NCBI GenBank assembly: GCA_002325825.1
Contig: DCSW01000016.1
Location: 1-16,534, forward strand
Reading direction: 5' to 3'
DNA from: Collimonas sp. UBA1456
Lineage (GTDB): Bacteria; Pseudomonadota; Gammaproteobacteria; Burkholderiales; Burkholderiaceae_D
DNA: 16,534 bases
The notes below the pieces were generated by a model that ran no database searches, had not been told where the DNA came from, and saw nothing but the letters and a program-made list of their open reading frames with translations. Position 1 is the first letter of the stretch. Every line of letters begins with the position of its first letter. Below are positions 8,225 through 16,302 of this stretch, piece after piece. Both the position numbers and the translations under genes were made by a program.

Positions 8225-8715
8225 CACAACACCCTCTGCCAATAACCGAGGTAGATCCAGCGATCTAATTTCTTGCCGACCTGGACAAAGCGCGCGGCTG
8301 TTTCAAGCCAAATTTTTTTGGACAAAGCAATGCTGGCAAGGTTCTGAAACACTATGCCGCTGATCACGATATGAACCTGTAATTTTTGAAATTCGGCGAT
8401 CAAGGTCCGATATAAAGTGTTGCCAAATTCTTTGCCGGCAGTGGCGTCGCACAGATACACCGAACCTTTCACCATGTGCTGATAGGCTGCGCGAGCGAGC
8501 CATTTTGTCGCATACGCATAGCCAAAAATCTGGCCGTCTTCGACACATACCAGCCACGGCAGAGACGCGCCGATATCAGCAATGATCTGGCGCATTTGTT
8601 AAGTTGTCACCGGTTCGGTTTCGAAGCTGGTAGCGGTGCCCAGCACGTAGGGACGGTAGATCTGGCAAATCGCGTCAGTGTCGGCGTTGGTTGCTTGGAG
8701 GATAGTGTGGATCAT
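8224..8715 (-). pseudogene. GNAT acetyltransferase with one in-frame stop
   Basis: The frame encodes a small GNAT N-acetyltransferase of the phosphinothricin-acetyltransferase-like group, which uses acetyl-CoA to acetylate an amine; the true substrate is unknown. The N-terminus MIHTILQATNADTDAICQIY through TATSFETEPVTT is followed by TAA at 8599-8601. The same frame then continues MRQIIADIGASLPWLVC, GQIFGYAYATKW, VKGSVYLCDATAG and ISGIVFQNLASIALSKK to the TGA at 8224. A single change from CAA or GAA would explain the stop. The expected acetyl-CoA loop (normally Q/RxxGxG/A) reads TAGKEFGNTLY, which is weakened. The total of about 163 codons is normal for the family. It could be a fresh pseudogene, or a truncated product could start at ATG 8595, although no ribosome binding site precedes that codon. 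It is first in the cluster and coupled to the pseudouridine synthase. Confidence 0.85.
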
Positions 8716-8734
8716 GGTAATCAATAAGATTGCA

Positions 8735-8767
8735 CGGCGATTGCACAATCATACCGTGCAATCGCCG
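8735..8767 (-). terminator. Perfect 12-bp hairpin after prpE
   Basis: Arms cggcgattgcac (8735-8746) and gtgcaatcgccg (8756-8767) are perfect complements around a 9-base loop. The hairpin sits between the eroded end of prpE and the start of the GNAT gene. A factor-independent terminator for prpE is the simplest role, but on the minus strand the following bases (tgcaatcttattgatt) are only moderately T-rich. A regulatory operator for the GNAT cluster, 20 bases from its start codon, is the alternative. Confidence 0.4.
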
Positions 8768-8798
8768 ATGCTTGAACCAATCCGCCAGATCTTTGGCA

Positions 8799-10574
8799 TC
8801 AACCGCGCTGCGCCAACCGGCAATTATTCACCCGCAACACGCATCTTTGCGTCTGTTGCCGCGAAGACGGTTCCTCGATGGTAGTCAGGTCACCTGGGTC
8901 GAGCGGTACAGTGGCTTGCTTCTGCCGTATTGGCGACTATTTTAGGGATCACGAAGGCTACTGCGACCTGCCCTTTCAGCCTGTCTTCGATACAGACCAT
9001 CGCCACATCGGAGACATCCAGATAGCTGGAAATATCTTCTTCTATTTCACGCGTACCGGACCGGTGGCCGGCGACATTAATGATATCGTCGGTACGGCCG
9101 AAAATCAAATAATAGCCGTCCTCATCGCGAATGTCCCAGTCGAATGTCGAATAAAGCGGCCGTCCGGATTTCTGAGAATCGGTCGCCCAATAAGTATCGA
9201 CGAAACGACGGTCGTCGTCATAGATGGTTTGCATGCAGCCCGGCAACAACGGCCCTTCGATCACCAATACGTCCTTCTCATTCAGGCCGCACAGCGTGCC
9301 GCTCTCTTCGTTCAGAAAACGCATCTTATAGCCATACATTGGCACGCCGGGACTACCAAACTTGCATGGCTTATCTTCGATATGTTTTGTGATAGTCATG
9401 ATCGAACAGCCAGATTCGGTTTGCCAATAGTTATCACTAATCGACACGCCGAGCGACTTCGATATTCAGCTGGAAATTGTTGAATCCAAAGGCTTTCCCG
9501 CCAGATACAACGCCTGCAATGATGAAAAATTATATTTGTTCATCAGTTCCGGCGGCTACTTTTTCAGCACTCAGATCGCGGTCGGCACCGAAAACATGCG
9601 CCTTACCTTGTACTTCTCGACGATACGTCACTAGATGCCGCCGTCGGGCTGAATCGGCAATCTTTCATAGATAGAACACCGTTTCCATGCCGGCGATCAG
9701 CGGTCCGTAGGCGATATACGAATGGCCCACCACCCAGACGACGTAAGACGTACGAATGTAAGTATCACCCAGTTTACTACAAAATGGCATCTATCGAGAT
9801 CGCTAGCGCCACCGCATAACCGCCGATATCACGCTGCACGCCCTTGGATTTTCCTGTGGTGCCGGAGGTGTACAGGATACAAGAATCTTCGTTAGATTCT
9901 AGCCATACCACCGGTACCTTGGCATTAATGTGTCGTTGCCGTTATTCGGCATAAACGACATCGCAGCCGGCCAGCATTTCCATCGGTTCCAGACCGCGAT
10001 TAACCAGCAGTACATGATCCAGTTTGATCGGCACCATCCAGCAACATTTTGCCACCGTGTGAGTCGGCGTCGGCGGAGACAATCAATGCCAGCGTTGCAT
10101 CTTCGATACGGCTCGCAAGGCTGTTCGAGGCAAAGCCGCCAAACACAACCGAATAAATCGCTCCGATACGGGCACAGGCTCGCATCGCAAACATCGCTGC
10201 TTCGGCGATCATCGGCATATAAATCAGGACACGTTCGCTACGACCAACGCAGAGCGATTGCATGACCGCGGCGGTACGATCGACCTCAGCCTGCAGCTCG
10301 CCTAACAAATAGGTCTTTTCAGTATTGATTTCGGTAGAGATGGCAACCAGCGCAGCCTGGTCGCTGCGCCTCGCCAGCCAACGGTCAACCGCGTTGTGGC
10401 ACAGATTGGTAGTGCTTCCAAAAAACCATTTAGAAAATGGTAGACGGGACCCTATCGTCAAGCACTTGCGAGAACGGATGGTGTAAGTCGATTCACCTGG
10501 CTTGCTCGCCCCAGAATGCGGACTGATCATCAATCGACCGTTGATAAAAGTTGATGAAACTTATGCTGTCTCAT
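8799..10574 (-). pseudogene. prpE: Propionate-CoA ligase PrpE, heavily damaged
   Basis: PrpE activates propionate to propionyl-CoA, feeding the methylcitrate pathway. Homology is scattered over all minus frames in the right order: SIDDQSAFWGEQA, TTNLCHNAVDRWLARRSDQA, RVLIYMPMIAEAAMFAMRAC, VVFGGFAS, ILYTSGTTGKSKGVQRDIGG (the AMP-forming ligase P-loop), VVGHSYIAYGPLIAG, ISDNYWQTESG, KFGSPGVPMYGY, LYSTFDWDIRDEDGYY, FGRTDDIINVAGHR and finally DPGDLTTIEEP. There are several stops and frameshifts between 9450 and 10000. The segment between KGQVAVAF and DPGDLTT, which normally carries the catalytic-lysine motif near the C-terminus, is missing by about 45 residues. A 10-nt tandem duplication breaks the start (10540-10555). 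The choice of PrpE over acetyl-CoA synthetase rests on the N-terminal WF.G.TTNLCHNAVDR pattern. The gene is clearly dead. Confidence 0.95.
10540..10555. repeat. 10-nt tandem duplication at the prpE start
   Basis: The hexamer gttgat occurs at 10540-10545 and 10550-10555, a period of 10 nt. Removing 10 bases on the minus strand joins MRQHKFHQ (from ATG 10574) directly to RSIDDQSAFWGEQ, restoring the expected PrpE N-terminus. It is a slippage-type lesion like the one in cbiX. Confidence 0.7.
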
Positions 10575-10700
10575 CGCTGCTCGTAAAAAATCGTAGTGTG
10601 GATGCAGATGCATCTTACTCATGTCGTCGAGCACTGTGCCAGCCCTAACCAGGGCGGCGTGCAATGCCATCGCCTGTACCGGCAAAAATACATCGGCGCA

Positions 10701-11099
10701 TCAGGGCAGTCTGCATTCGTTAGCCAATTGCCGCCCCAGCTGGGAATTGAGCAGCATCGACTTGGCTGGAATCTGGATCCATACCAAACCACTAGCTTGG
10801 TCTTCCAAGCGCACTGCTCCAGTAGTGGTGCTGACTGCTGTCATCGAATACACGCGTCCCTTCCAGGTTAGCTTGACATCGCCATTGCTATCGCTAGCCA
10901 GATCCACACGATTACCCAGTTCGCAATAGAAATTACCAGTTAGCAAGCTGGCCGTCGGCGTCGGTTTCGGGGACAGATTCAGGACATTCGATAGATCCGG
11001 TTGCGGCTTGGTCTCGGCCAAAGGTACGTTAGATCCGCAGGCAGCCAGCAAAGTAGTGAGTGTCAAAGCAGAAGCGATGCGGGTATTAAAAACGATCAT
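10701..11099 (-). CDS. Lipoprotein, MliC-like lysozyme-inhibitor type
   Basis: The 132-residue product is a secreted lipoprotein: basic start, hydrophobic stretch (ALTLTTLLAAC) and a lipobox LAAC with the lipidated cysteine at residue 21. After a proline- and threonine-rich linker (about 30-52) comes a compact domain: FYCELGNRVDL, VKLTWKGRVYSMTAVSTTTG, SGLVWIQIP and LANECRLP, with two cysteines placed to form a disulfide. The layout resembles the MliC/PliC C-type lysozyme inhibitor domain, which lets periplasmic or outer-membrane proteins block host lysozyme. I judge that assignment by pattern only; a generic lipoprotein is possible. ATG 11099 has a weak GGA-type ribosome binding site. The gene is intact and lies between dead prpE and dead ntrC, so it may be selected in the present lifestyle. 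Confidence 0.75.
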   Translation of the reverse strand: MIVFNTRIASALTLTTLLAACGSNVPLAETKPQPDLSNVLNLSPKPTPTASLLTGNFYCELGNRVDLASDSNGDVKLTWKGRVYSMTAVSTTTGAVRLEDQASGLVWIQIPAKSMLLNSQLGRQLANECRLP

Positions 11100-11438
11100 G
11101 TTTTTCCAGTTCTGTGGCGTTAATCAGAATAAATTTTAAATCTTTCGGGACGGAGTCTTTTCCAAAAGAATGAACAATTTGATGAGTTATTCGATACAAG
11201 ATCATATGCCCATACCAGGACAAAGTGCCGACAATCGTGAGTGGCAGTATAAATCCGACGATTGTCAACGGCTAGAATGGACACGGGGCAACATGCGGTG
11301 GCAATATGGGACCATCAAGGCACCTGGATCGAAGTGAGTGGCAAGTTACGTAAGTTGCCGGCTACATGGAACGACACAGAATTGTACGACCATCCCAAAG
11401 AGAGCGGACGCTCCCTTTGATTTCATTCTCGCATGCGC
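11100..11438. other. Region between lipoprotein and ntrC with short unassigned frames
   Basis: Two short frames are visible, neither assigned. On the plus strand, 11277-11420 encodes 47 residues starting MDTGQHAVAIWDHQGTWIEV and including LPATWNDTELYDHPKESGRS; its composition looks protein-like but it has no good ribosome binding site. On the minus strand, a TTG-started frame (11268 to 11086) encodes a hydrophobic segment, TIVGFILPLTIVGTLSWYG, then a polar tail, and overlaps the lipoprotein start by 14 bases. An inverted repeat (gacaatcg at 11230-11237, cgattgtc at 11259-11266) lies at the start of the second frame. These may be gene remnants. Confidence 0.3.
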
Positions 11439-12896
11439 TCAGTCATCCTTGGCACCGTCGATCCCGAGCTCCTGGATCTTGCGCGTGATCGTATTGTGTC
11501 CAATGACGAGACGCACTGCGGCATCGTTTTTGCCGCCATGCGGGTGGCACAGCGCCATTTTCATCAGTGCCGATTAGAACCGCCGCCATAACGCATCCAT
11601 GATATCGGCATCGCTATTGCCCAATATTTGAGCCGCTTCAGCTTCCAGTAGCGCAATCCAGGTCTGGCGGTCGACAGCAGGCACAGCAGGCGGCGCGGTA
11701 ACTTCCTGATGCGGGGCTGTTGCCGTCGCCGTTACCGGCGCTGCCGAATATAGTTGATCAACAGCACCCGGCCTTGCTGACCTGGCTCTCTAATTGCGCG
11801 CCTTGTTCTCGGCCGCTAACCAGATCCTGCGGCAGATCCTTGGTATCGACCATCTGGCCTGGCGCCATCACGGCGATCCAGTCGCACAGATTTTCCAATT
11901 ACCGCACGTTTTCCGGCATATCCAGGCCGCTCACGAGACGCATGATATTGTCGGATACCTACTTGCTCTCTACCCAAGCTGCTTGGCGCTTTGGCTAAGA
12001 GAAAATAGCGCATCAGGATCGGAATGTTTTCACGCCGTTAGCGGCAGACTCGGCAAACTTAACCGAATGACATTCAGTCGATGATACAAATCTTTCCGGA
12101 ACAAGCCTTCACACACCCGGATTCCCAGGTTCTGGTGGGTTGCGGTGATGACCCGCACGTTGACTTTTAACGACTGGTGGCCGCTGACTCTATAAAAATG
12201 ACCATCGGACAGCACCCGCAACAAGCGCGTTTTCAAGATCGAATGGCATGTCACCGATTTCTTCGAAGAACAGGGTACCGCGCCCTTGGCCTAACAACTC
12301 AGATTCCAGCAGATCTTCGGGAATCGCTGCGGTATGGAGTGCGATGCAAGCGGGCTGTGCTTGTGCAATGCGCGCGCCACCAACTCCTTACCGGTGCCCG
12401 ATTCGCCGGTAATCAACACAGTCTCATTCGACTGCGACAAACGGCCGATAGCGCGGAACACATCCTGCATCGAAGGCACCTAGCCGAGGATTTCCGGGGT
12501 TCCGGCTGAGGCTTGTTCGACATTGGCTTCGCTCAGGCTTTATTCCAACGCGTGGCGGATCAACTCGACAGCCTTGTCGACATCGAACGGCTTGGCCAGG
12601 TATTCGAGCGTCCCGCCCTGGAATGCCGCCACGGCGGAATCCAGATCAAAAAGGGCGGTGATAATAATGACCGGAATACCAAGAAATTTAGCCTTAACGA
12701 TGTGCAGCAACTCCAGGCCGGATGAGTCTGGCATGCGGATGTCGGAGATAAACACTTGCGGGGCACTCGATTGCAATGATTCAATCGCATCGCTTGCGAT
12801 GGAAAAATTCTTGATACTCAGATTTTCGCGGGCTAGCGCTTTTTCAAGCAGCCATCAAATCGATTCGTCGTCATCAACAATCCAGATTGGTTTCAT
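11439..12896 (-). pseudogene. ntrC: Nitrogen response regulator NtrC, dead
   Basis: NtrC (NR-I, GlnG) is the sigma54-dependent activator of nitrogen-starvation genes, phosphorylated by NtrB. The start MKPIWIVDDDESI at 12896 is followed by TGA (12855-12857). The receiver continues with FISDIRMPD (phosphoacceptor Asp), IIITAL and AKPFDVDKAVELIRHALE, then TAA (12540-12542) and TAG (12480-12482). The AAA+ domain keeps Walker A GESGTGKE, but after ELLGQG the frame joins directly to GTLFFEEIGDMP, so the GAFTGA loop that contacts sigma54 is deleted. Further frames hold VNVRVITATHQNLGIRV, LFRKDLYHRLNVIR, LENLCDWIAVMAPGQMV and the Fis-type helix-turn-helix (NTITRKIQELGID). The total span, about 486 codons, is near normal. 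No functional product is possible. It follows ntrB after 11 bases. Confidence 0.95.
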
Positions 12897-12907
12897 ATCT
12901 TTTATTT

Positions 12908-14030
12908 TTATGCTGCATCAAGAATCCGCTCACGAACCTGCTTGAGTGGTTTGTCATTGCCACGACGGCCGACGGGTAAGCTAACCACCAGTTACGGCAG
13001 CAGTATCAGAATACTGAAATCGATACAGCCAGGCCGCCTTTCGCATTCGATGACGCCCATATGTTGCTGCAAGAAAGTTTGCGCCAATGTCAATCCCAAG
13101 CCGCTGCTCACCATCGCGGCCCTATATCAATGGGTAGAAAATGCGCTCCCGAATCTCGACCGGGATGCCGGATCCATTGTCGATGATACGCAAGTCTAGT
13201 GCCAGCAGCTAACGAATATTAGCCAGCATCACTTGGTGTACCACGCGGGTCTGGAGAATCAGTTCGACATCGCCAGCCTTGATCCGTTAATGCAGCACTT
13301 GTGCTACATTATGGACAATGTTCAGGATGAATTACATCAACTGTTCCTTGTCGCCTCGAAACTGCGGGATCGATAAGTCGTAATCGCACTTGATGGTCAG
13401 CCCACTTGGGAACTCGGCAAAGATCAGGCGCCGCACCCGCTCGTACACCTCGCGGATACTTACATCACCAACGATCTGCGCCAGCCGGTGTGGCACCAGA
13501 AACCGGTCCACCAAAATCTGCAGGCAATCCGCTTCTTTGATGATGACTTACGTATACTCGCTTAACTCTTTCAGATGACGATCCGGCAACCCCAGCTCCA
13601 GCAACTGCGAGGCGCCGCGAATGCTGCCCAGCGGGTTCTTGATTTCATGGGCGAGTTGCGGATCAGTTCATTGTTGACCTGACTTTGATCGTTCAATCGC
13701 CCCTCGCGCTTTAACTTTAGCTGCTGAACGTTCAGGTGCAACTCGAGCAATACCGGTACGTCTGGATTATCCAGAACAGTGACAATGATGTCGCCCCACA
13801 ACGGCTCACATCCGACGCGCTCCAGGTTAGGAAACAGATCCGACAATGTTTACTGGACCAGCAAACCGCAGCAGATTTTCCGCTGCGGTATTAGAAAATA
13901 CCAGGCGCCCATAAGGATCGAGCAGCTGTTTTTGTTGACATCCGAAATCTCTATCACAAAACGTAGCACCATGCGTTTCTAGCGGAAACAGCAAACCTTG
14001 CCACATTTGAATGGTGCATGTTCCGAGCAT
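12908..14030 (-). pseudogene. ntrB: Nitrogen sensor kinase NtrB, dead
   Basis: NtrB (NR-II, GlnL) is the cytosolic histidine kinase/phosphatase that senses nitrogen status through PII and phosphorylates NtrC. The start MLGTCTIQMWQGLLFP (14030) leads to a PAS-like piece, LLDPYGRLVFSNTAAENLL, with an internal deletion before it. Later pieces are VLLELHLNVQQLKL and LNDQSQVNNELIRN. After a 1-base loss near 13655 comes the H-box AHEIKNPLGSIRGASQLLEL. Then come ILVDRFLVPHRLAQIVGDV, the N-box NIVHNVAQVL and the G-box IIDNGSGIPVEIRERIFYP. Stops interrupt the frame at 13548-13550 (TAA), 13332-13334 (TAA) and further downstream, and the final glycine-rich box is frameshifted. The last codons end at a TAA at 12908, 11 bases before ntrC. 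The gene cannot make a working kinase. Confidence 0.93.
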
Positions 14031-14079
14031 AACAAGCTTTACTTGGCGATGTCAGCAAGGAATAGGCAAGATTACCACA

Positions 14080-14358
14080 TTATAGTGCATCGGAAAAATA
14101 AAGACCGCTACTGCGGCCTGATGAGCTAAAATTGCCTCTGGATACCGACTTACTCGACGAACTAGAAGTCAGCGGCGGCCGATTGACGCACTTGCAGCCA
14201 TTGGTATCGCCAGTATTTTAGCATTCCTTGACGCCATTAAAACAAATCTGATCCACGCACAGATACACCTCACTTTTGGCGTGAGCCGCAGCAGCGGCGA
14301 CGCCGAACCCGAGCAGCAGAAAAGATCGGCTGGGAAAACGCAACATATGACGCTTCAT
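14080..14358 (-). pseudogene. Secreted DUF4124-type protein, with in-frame stop
   Basis: The frame begins MKRHMLRFPSRSFLLLGFGV, a clear signal peptide ending near AHAKS, and continues SEVYLCVDQ, the start of the DUF4124 domain (usually E-Y-x-C-x-D). After VKEC a TAA (14218-14220) interrupts. The same frame goes on NTGDTNGCK, matching the expected KEYKNTGxTKGCK pattern, and then decays into a serine-rich tail ending at TAA 14080. Family members carry a longer coiled C-terminus that is absent here. The role of this protein is unknown; it is exported. It lies between glnA and ntrB, a position that I recall for such genes in Oxalobacteraceae. ATG 14358 is chosen because it places the signal peptide at the N-terminus; the longer open frame to 14454 has no export signal at its start. 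Confidence 0.7.
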
Positions 14359-14456
14359 AGATTTGCTTCGTAAATCATTGGGAGCCCTAGTTCGAGAAAG
14401 TGGCACTGACAAACCATCCTGCAGATTCGTATTATCTGCCGAAATCCGGCTCATAA

Positions 14457-14497
14457 CAACAACAAGGACAGGAAAACTTTTCCCGTCCTTGTTGTTG
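14457..14497 (-). terminator. Terminator hairpin after glnA
   Basis: Perfect 13-bp arms caacaacaaggac (14457-14469) and gtccttgttgttg (14485-14497) enclose a second paired stretch (ggaaaa/ttttcc), giving a long stable hairpin 52 bases after the glnA stop. On the minus strand the distal arm ends in ttgttgtt, which can act as the U-rich part. This would end glnA transcription before the DUF4124 and ntrB remnants. Confidence 0.75.
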
Positions 14498-14549
14498 AGC
14501 CACTCCTATTGTATGACGCAATAGCCGTGGTTCGAACTTACGAAACGAC

Positions 14550-15965
14550 TTATACCGAGTAGTACATGTCGAATTCGATCGGATGGGTCGTCATGCGGAA
14601 GCGTTGAACTTCCTGCACCTTCAGATCCAGATACGCATCGATCATGCTGTCACTGAATACGCCTCCACGGGTCAGGAACTCGCGATCCTTGTCCAACGCT
14701 TCCAACGCTTCTTCCAGTGAAGCGCAAACGGTTGGGATCAGTTTGTCTTCTTCTGGTGGCAGATGGTACAGGTCTTTCGACGCTGCTTCGCCCGGATGGA
14801 TCTTGTTGTGTACGCCGTCCAGACCCGCCATAAGCAACGCCGAGAAGCACAGGTATGGGTTCGCCAGCGAATCAGGGAAACGGGTTTCGATACGACGACC
14901 CTTTGGATTGGCCACGTGTGGGATACGGATCGCAGCCGAACGGTTACGCGCCGAGTAAGCCAGCTTGACAGGCGCTTCGTAGCCTGGAACCAGACGCTTG
15001 TACGAGTTGGTACCTGGGTTGGTGATCGCGTTCAGTGCTTTGGCGTGCTTGATAATGCCGCCGATGTAAAACAAGGCGAATTCCGACAGACCGGCATAGC
15101 CGTCGCCAGCGAACAGGTTCTTACCGTCTTTCCATACCGATTGGTGCACGTGCATGCCGGAACCATTGTCACCAACGATAGGCTTAGGCATGAAAGTAGC
15201 TGTCTTGCCGTAGGTCTGGGCGACGTTCCAGACCACGTACTTCAGGTTCTGGGTCCAATCGGCGCGCTCAACCAAAGTCGAGAACTTGGTTCCGATTTCA
15301 TTTTGGCCGGCGCCAGCTACTTCGTGGTGATGCACTTCAACCGGAATGCCCAAAGATTCGAGGATCAGGCACATTTCCGAACGCATGTCCTGAAAACTAT
15401 CGACTGGTGGCACTGGGAAGTAGCCGCCCTTGACGGCCGGACGATGAGCTGTATTGCCGCCTTCGAATTTGGCGCCGGTGCTCCAGGATGCTTCTTCGGA
15501 ACCGATCTTGACGAAGCAGCCCGACATGTCTGCACCCCAACGCACGTCATCGAAAATGAAGAATTCCGGTTCTGGGCCGAAATAAGCTGTGTCGCCCAGG
15601 CCGGATGATTTCAGGTAGGCTTCGGCGCGCTTGGAGATCGAGCGCGGATCACGGTCATAGCCCCTTCCATCGGATGGCTCGATCACGTCACATTGCATGA
15701 ACAATGTGGCCTCTTCCATGAAAGGATCGATGTTTGCGGTGTTTGGATCCGGCATCAGCAACATGTCGGAAGCTTCAATACCCTTCCAGCCAGAAATAGA
15801 AGAACCGTCGAATGCATGACCAGATTCGAATTTATCAATGTCGAAATTGGAAACTGGAACAGTTACGTGCTGTTCTTTACCCCTGGTATCAGCAAAGCGA
15901 AAATCAACGAATTTTACCTCGTTGTCTTTTGCCATTTTCAAGACGTCTGCTGCTGTCATTGCCAT
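14550..15965 (-). CDS. glnA: Glutamine synthetase type I
   Basis: GlnA makes glutamine from glutamate, ammonia and ATP in a cytosolic dodecamer; it is the main entry of ammonia at low concentration. The 471-residue product is full length and undamaged. Landmarks are FDGSSISGWKGIEASDM, EPEFF (metal-binding glutamates), VAGAGQNEIGTKFS, NGSGMHVHQSVWKDGKNLF (ATP/glutamate site), KRLVPGYEAPVKLAYSARNR and RIETRFPD. KDLYHLPPEE holds the adenylylation tyrosine (Tyr 400 from the first Met), marking the GSI-beta class controlled by GlnE. ATG 15965 has AGGAG six bases upstream; a second ATG two codons later is possible. A strong hairpin follows. The neighbouring ntrB/ntrC genes, its usual transcriptional regulators, are dead, so expression must rest on another promoter. 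The stop is TAA. Confidence 0.98.
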   Translation of the reverse strand: MAMTAADVLKMAKDNEVKFVDFRFADTRGKEQHVTVPVSNFDIDKFESGHAFDGSSISGWKGIEASDMLLMPDPNTANIDPFMEEATLFMQCDVIEPSDGRGYDRDPRSISKRAEAYLKSSGLGDTAYFGPEPEFFIFDDVRWGADMSGCFVKIGSEEASWSTGAKFEGGNTAHRPAVKGGYFPVPPVDSFQDMRSEMCLILESLGIPVEVHHHEVAGAGQNEIGTKFSTLVERADWTQNLKYVVWNVAQTYGKTATFMPKPIVGDNGSGMHVHQSVWKDGKNLFAGDGYAGLSEFALFYIGGIIKHAKALNAITNPGTNSYKRLVPGYEAPVKLAYSARNRSAAIRIPHVANPKGRRIETRFPDSLANPYLCFSALLMAGLDGVHNKIHPGEAASKDLYHLPPEEDKLIPTVCASLEEALEALDKDREFLTRGGVFSDSMIDAYLDLKVQEVQRFRMTTHPIEFDMYYSV

Positions 15966-16016
15966 ATGAATCTCCTAAATATGAAAGTACTTGCGGAAAA
16001 GTACTGCAGTTTTTAA

Positions 16017-16044
16017 ATTATACGCCATGCTCAAGACCTGTTAC
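16017..16044 (-). promoter_or_regulatory. Candidate sigma70 promoter for glnA
   Basis: On the minus strand TATAAT (16017-16022) lies 16 bases after GTAACA (16039-16044; four of six matches to TTGACA), about 50 bases before the glnA start codon. It would permit glnA expression without NtrC. The -10 match is perfect and the -35 match is modest. Confidence 0.4.
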
Positions 16045-16302
16045 GAGCGGCTTGCAGCGTCACAGTAAAATCATGTACGGGTAATAAGCCTTCTAAGATC
16101 GGACAGCAATTCATATATGACCAGAACTTAATCTACTATAATAGCAGAATTCATGCTGCCGCCAGCTTCTGGCGCGGCTCTTATTTGACCTGGTAATTAT
16201 GATTGCTTGAAAGGATTAGTATGGCTGTCAATGTCGGAATGAAAATGTACCAAGTGACTTTTTAAACGAGTACCAATTTGGATTAGTAAATAGAGTTATT
16301 CA

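Noticed and set aside
8878..9483. A 201-codon plus-strand open frame within prpE
   Set aside because: It mirrors the conserved C-terminal half of prpE on the opposite strand; the minus-strand frames carry the recognisable motifs.
14071..14091. An NtrC box or sigma54 promoter before ntrB
   Set aside because: Only one half-site (gtgca) is present, and no GG and GC pair has the 10-base spacing; the bases also lie at the end of the DUF4124 remnant.
8599..14220. Reassigned stop codons (recoding) as the cause of the interrupted frames
   Set aside because: In-frame interruptions include TAA, TAG and TGA, many breaks are frameshifts or deletions, and intact genes use TAA, TGA and TAG as normal ends. 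Decay explains all of this more simply.
14763..15608. A 281-codon plus-strand open frame within glnA
   Set aside because: It is antisense to a perfectly conserved glnA, has no ribosome binding site or recognisable motif, and reflects codon bias of the opposite strand.
16221..16295. A small plus-strand gene starting MAVNVGMKMYQ
   Set aside because: The AAAGGA site is good, but 24 codons with no known counterpart and no conservation evidence are too little for a gene call.
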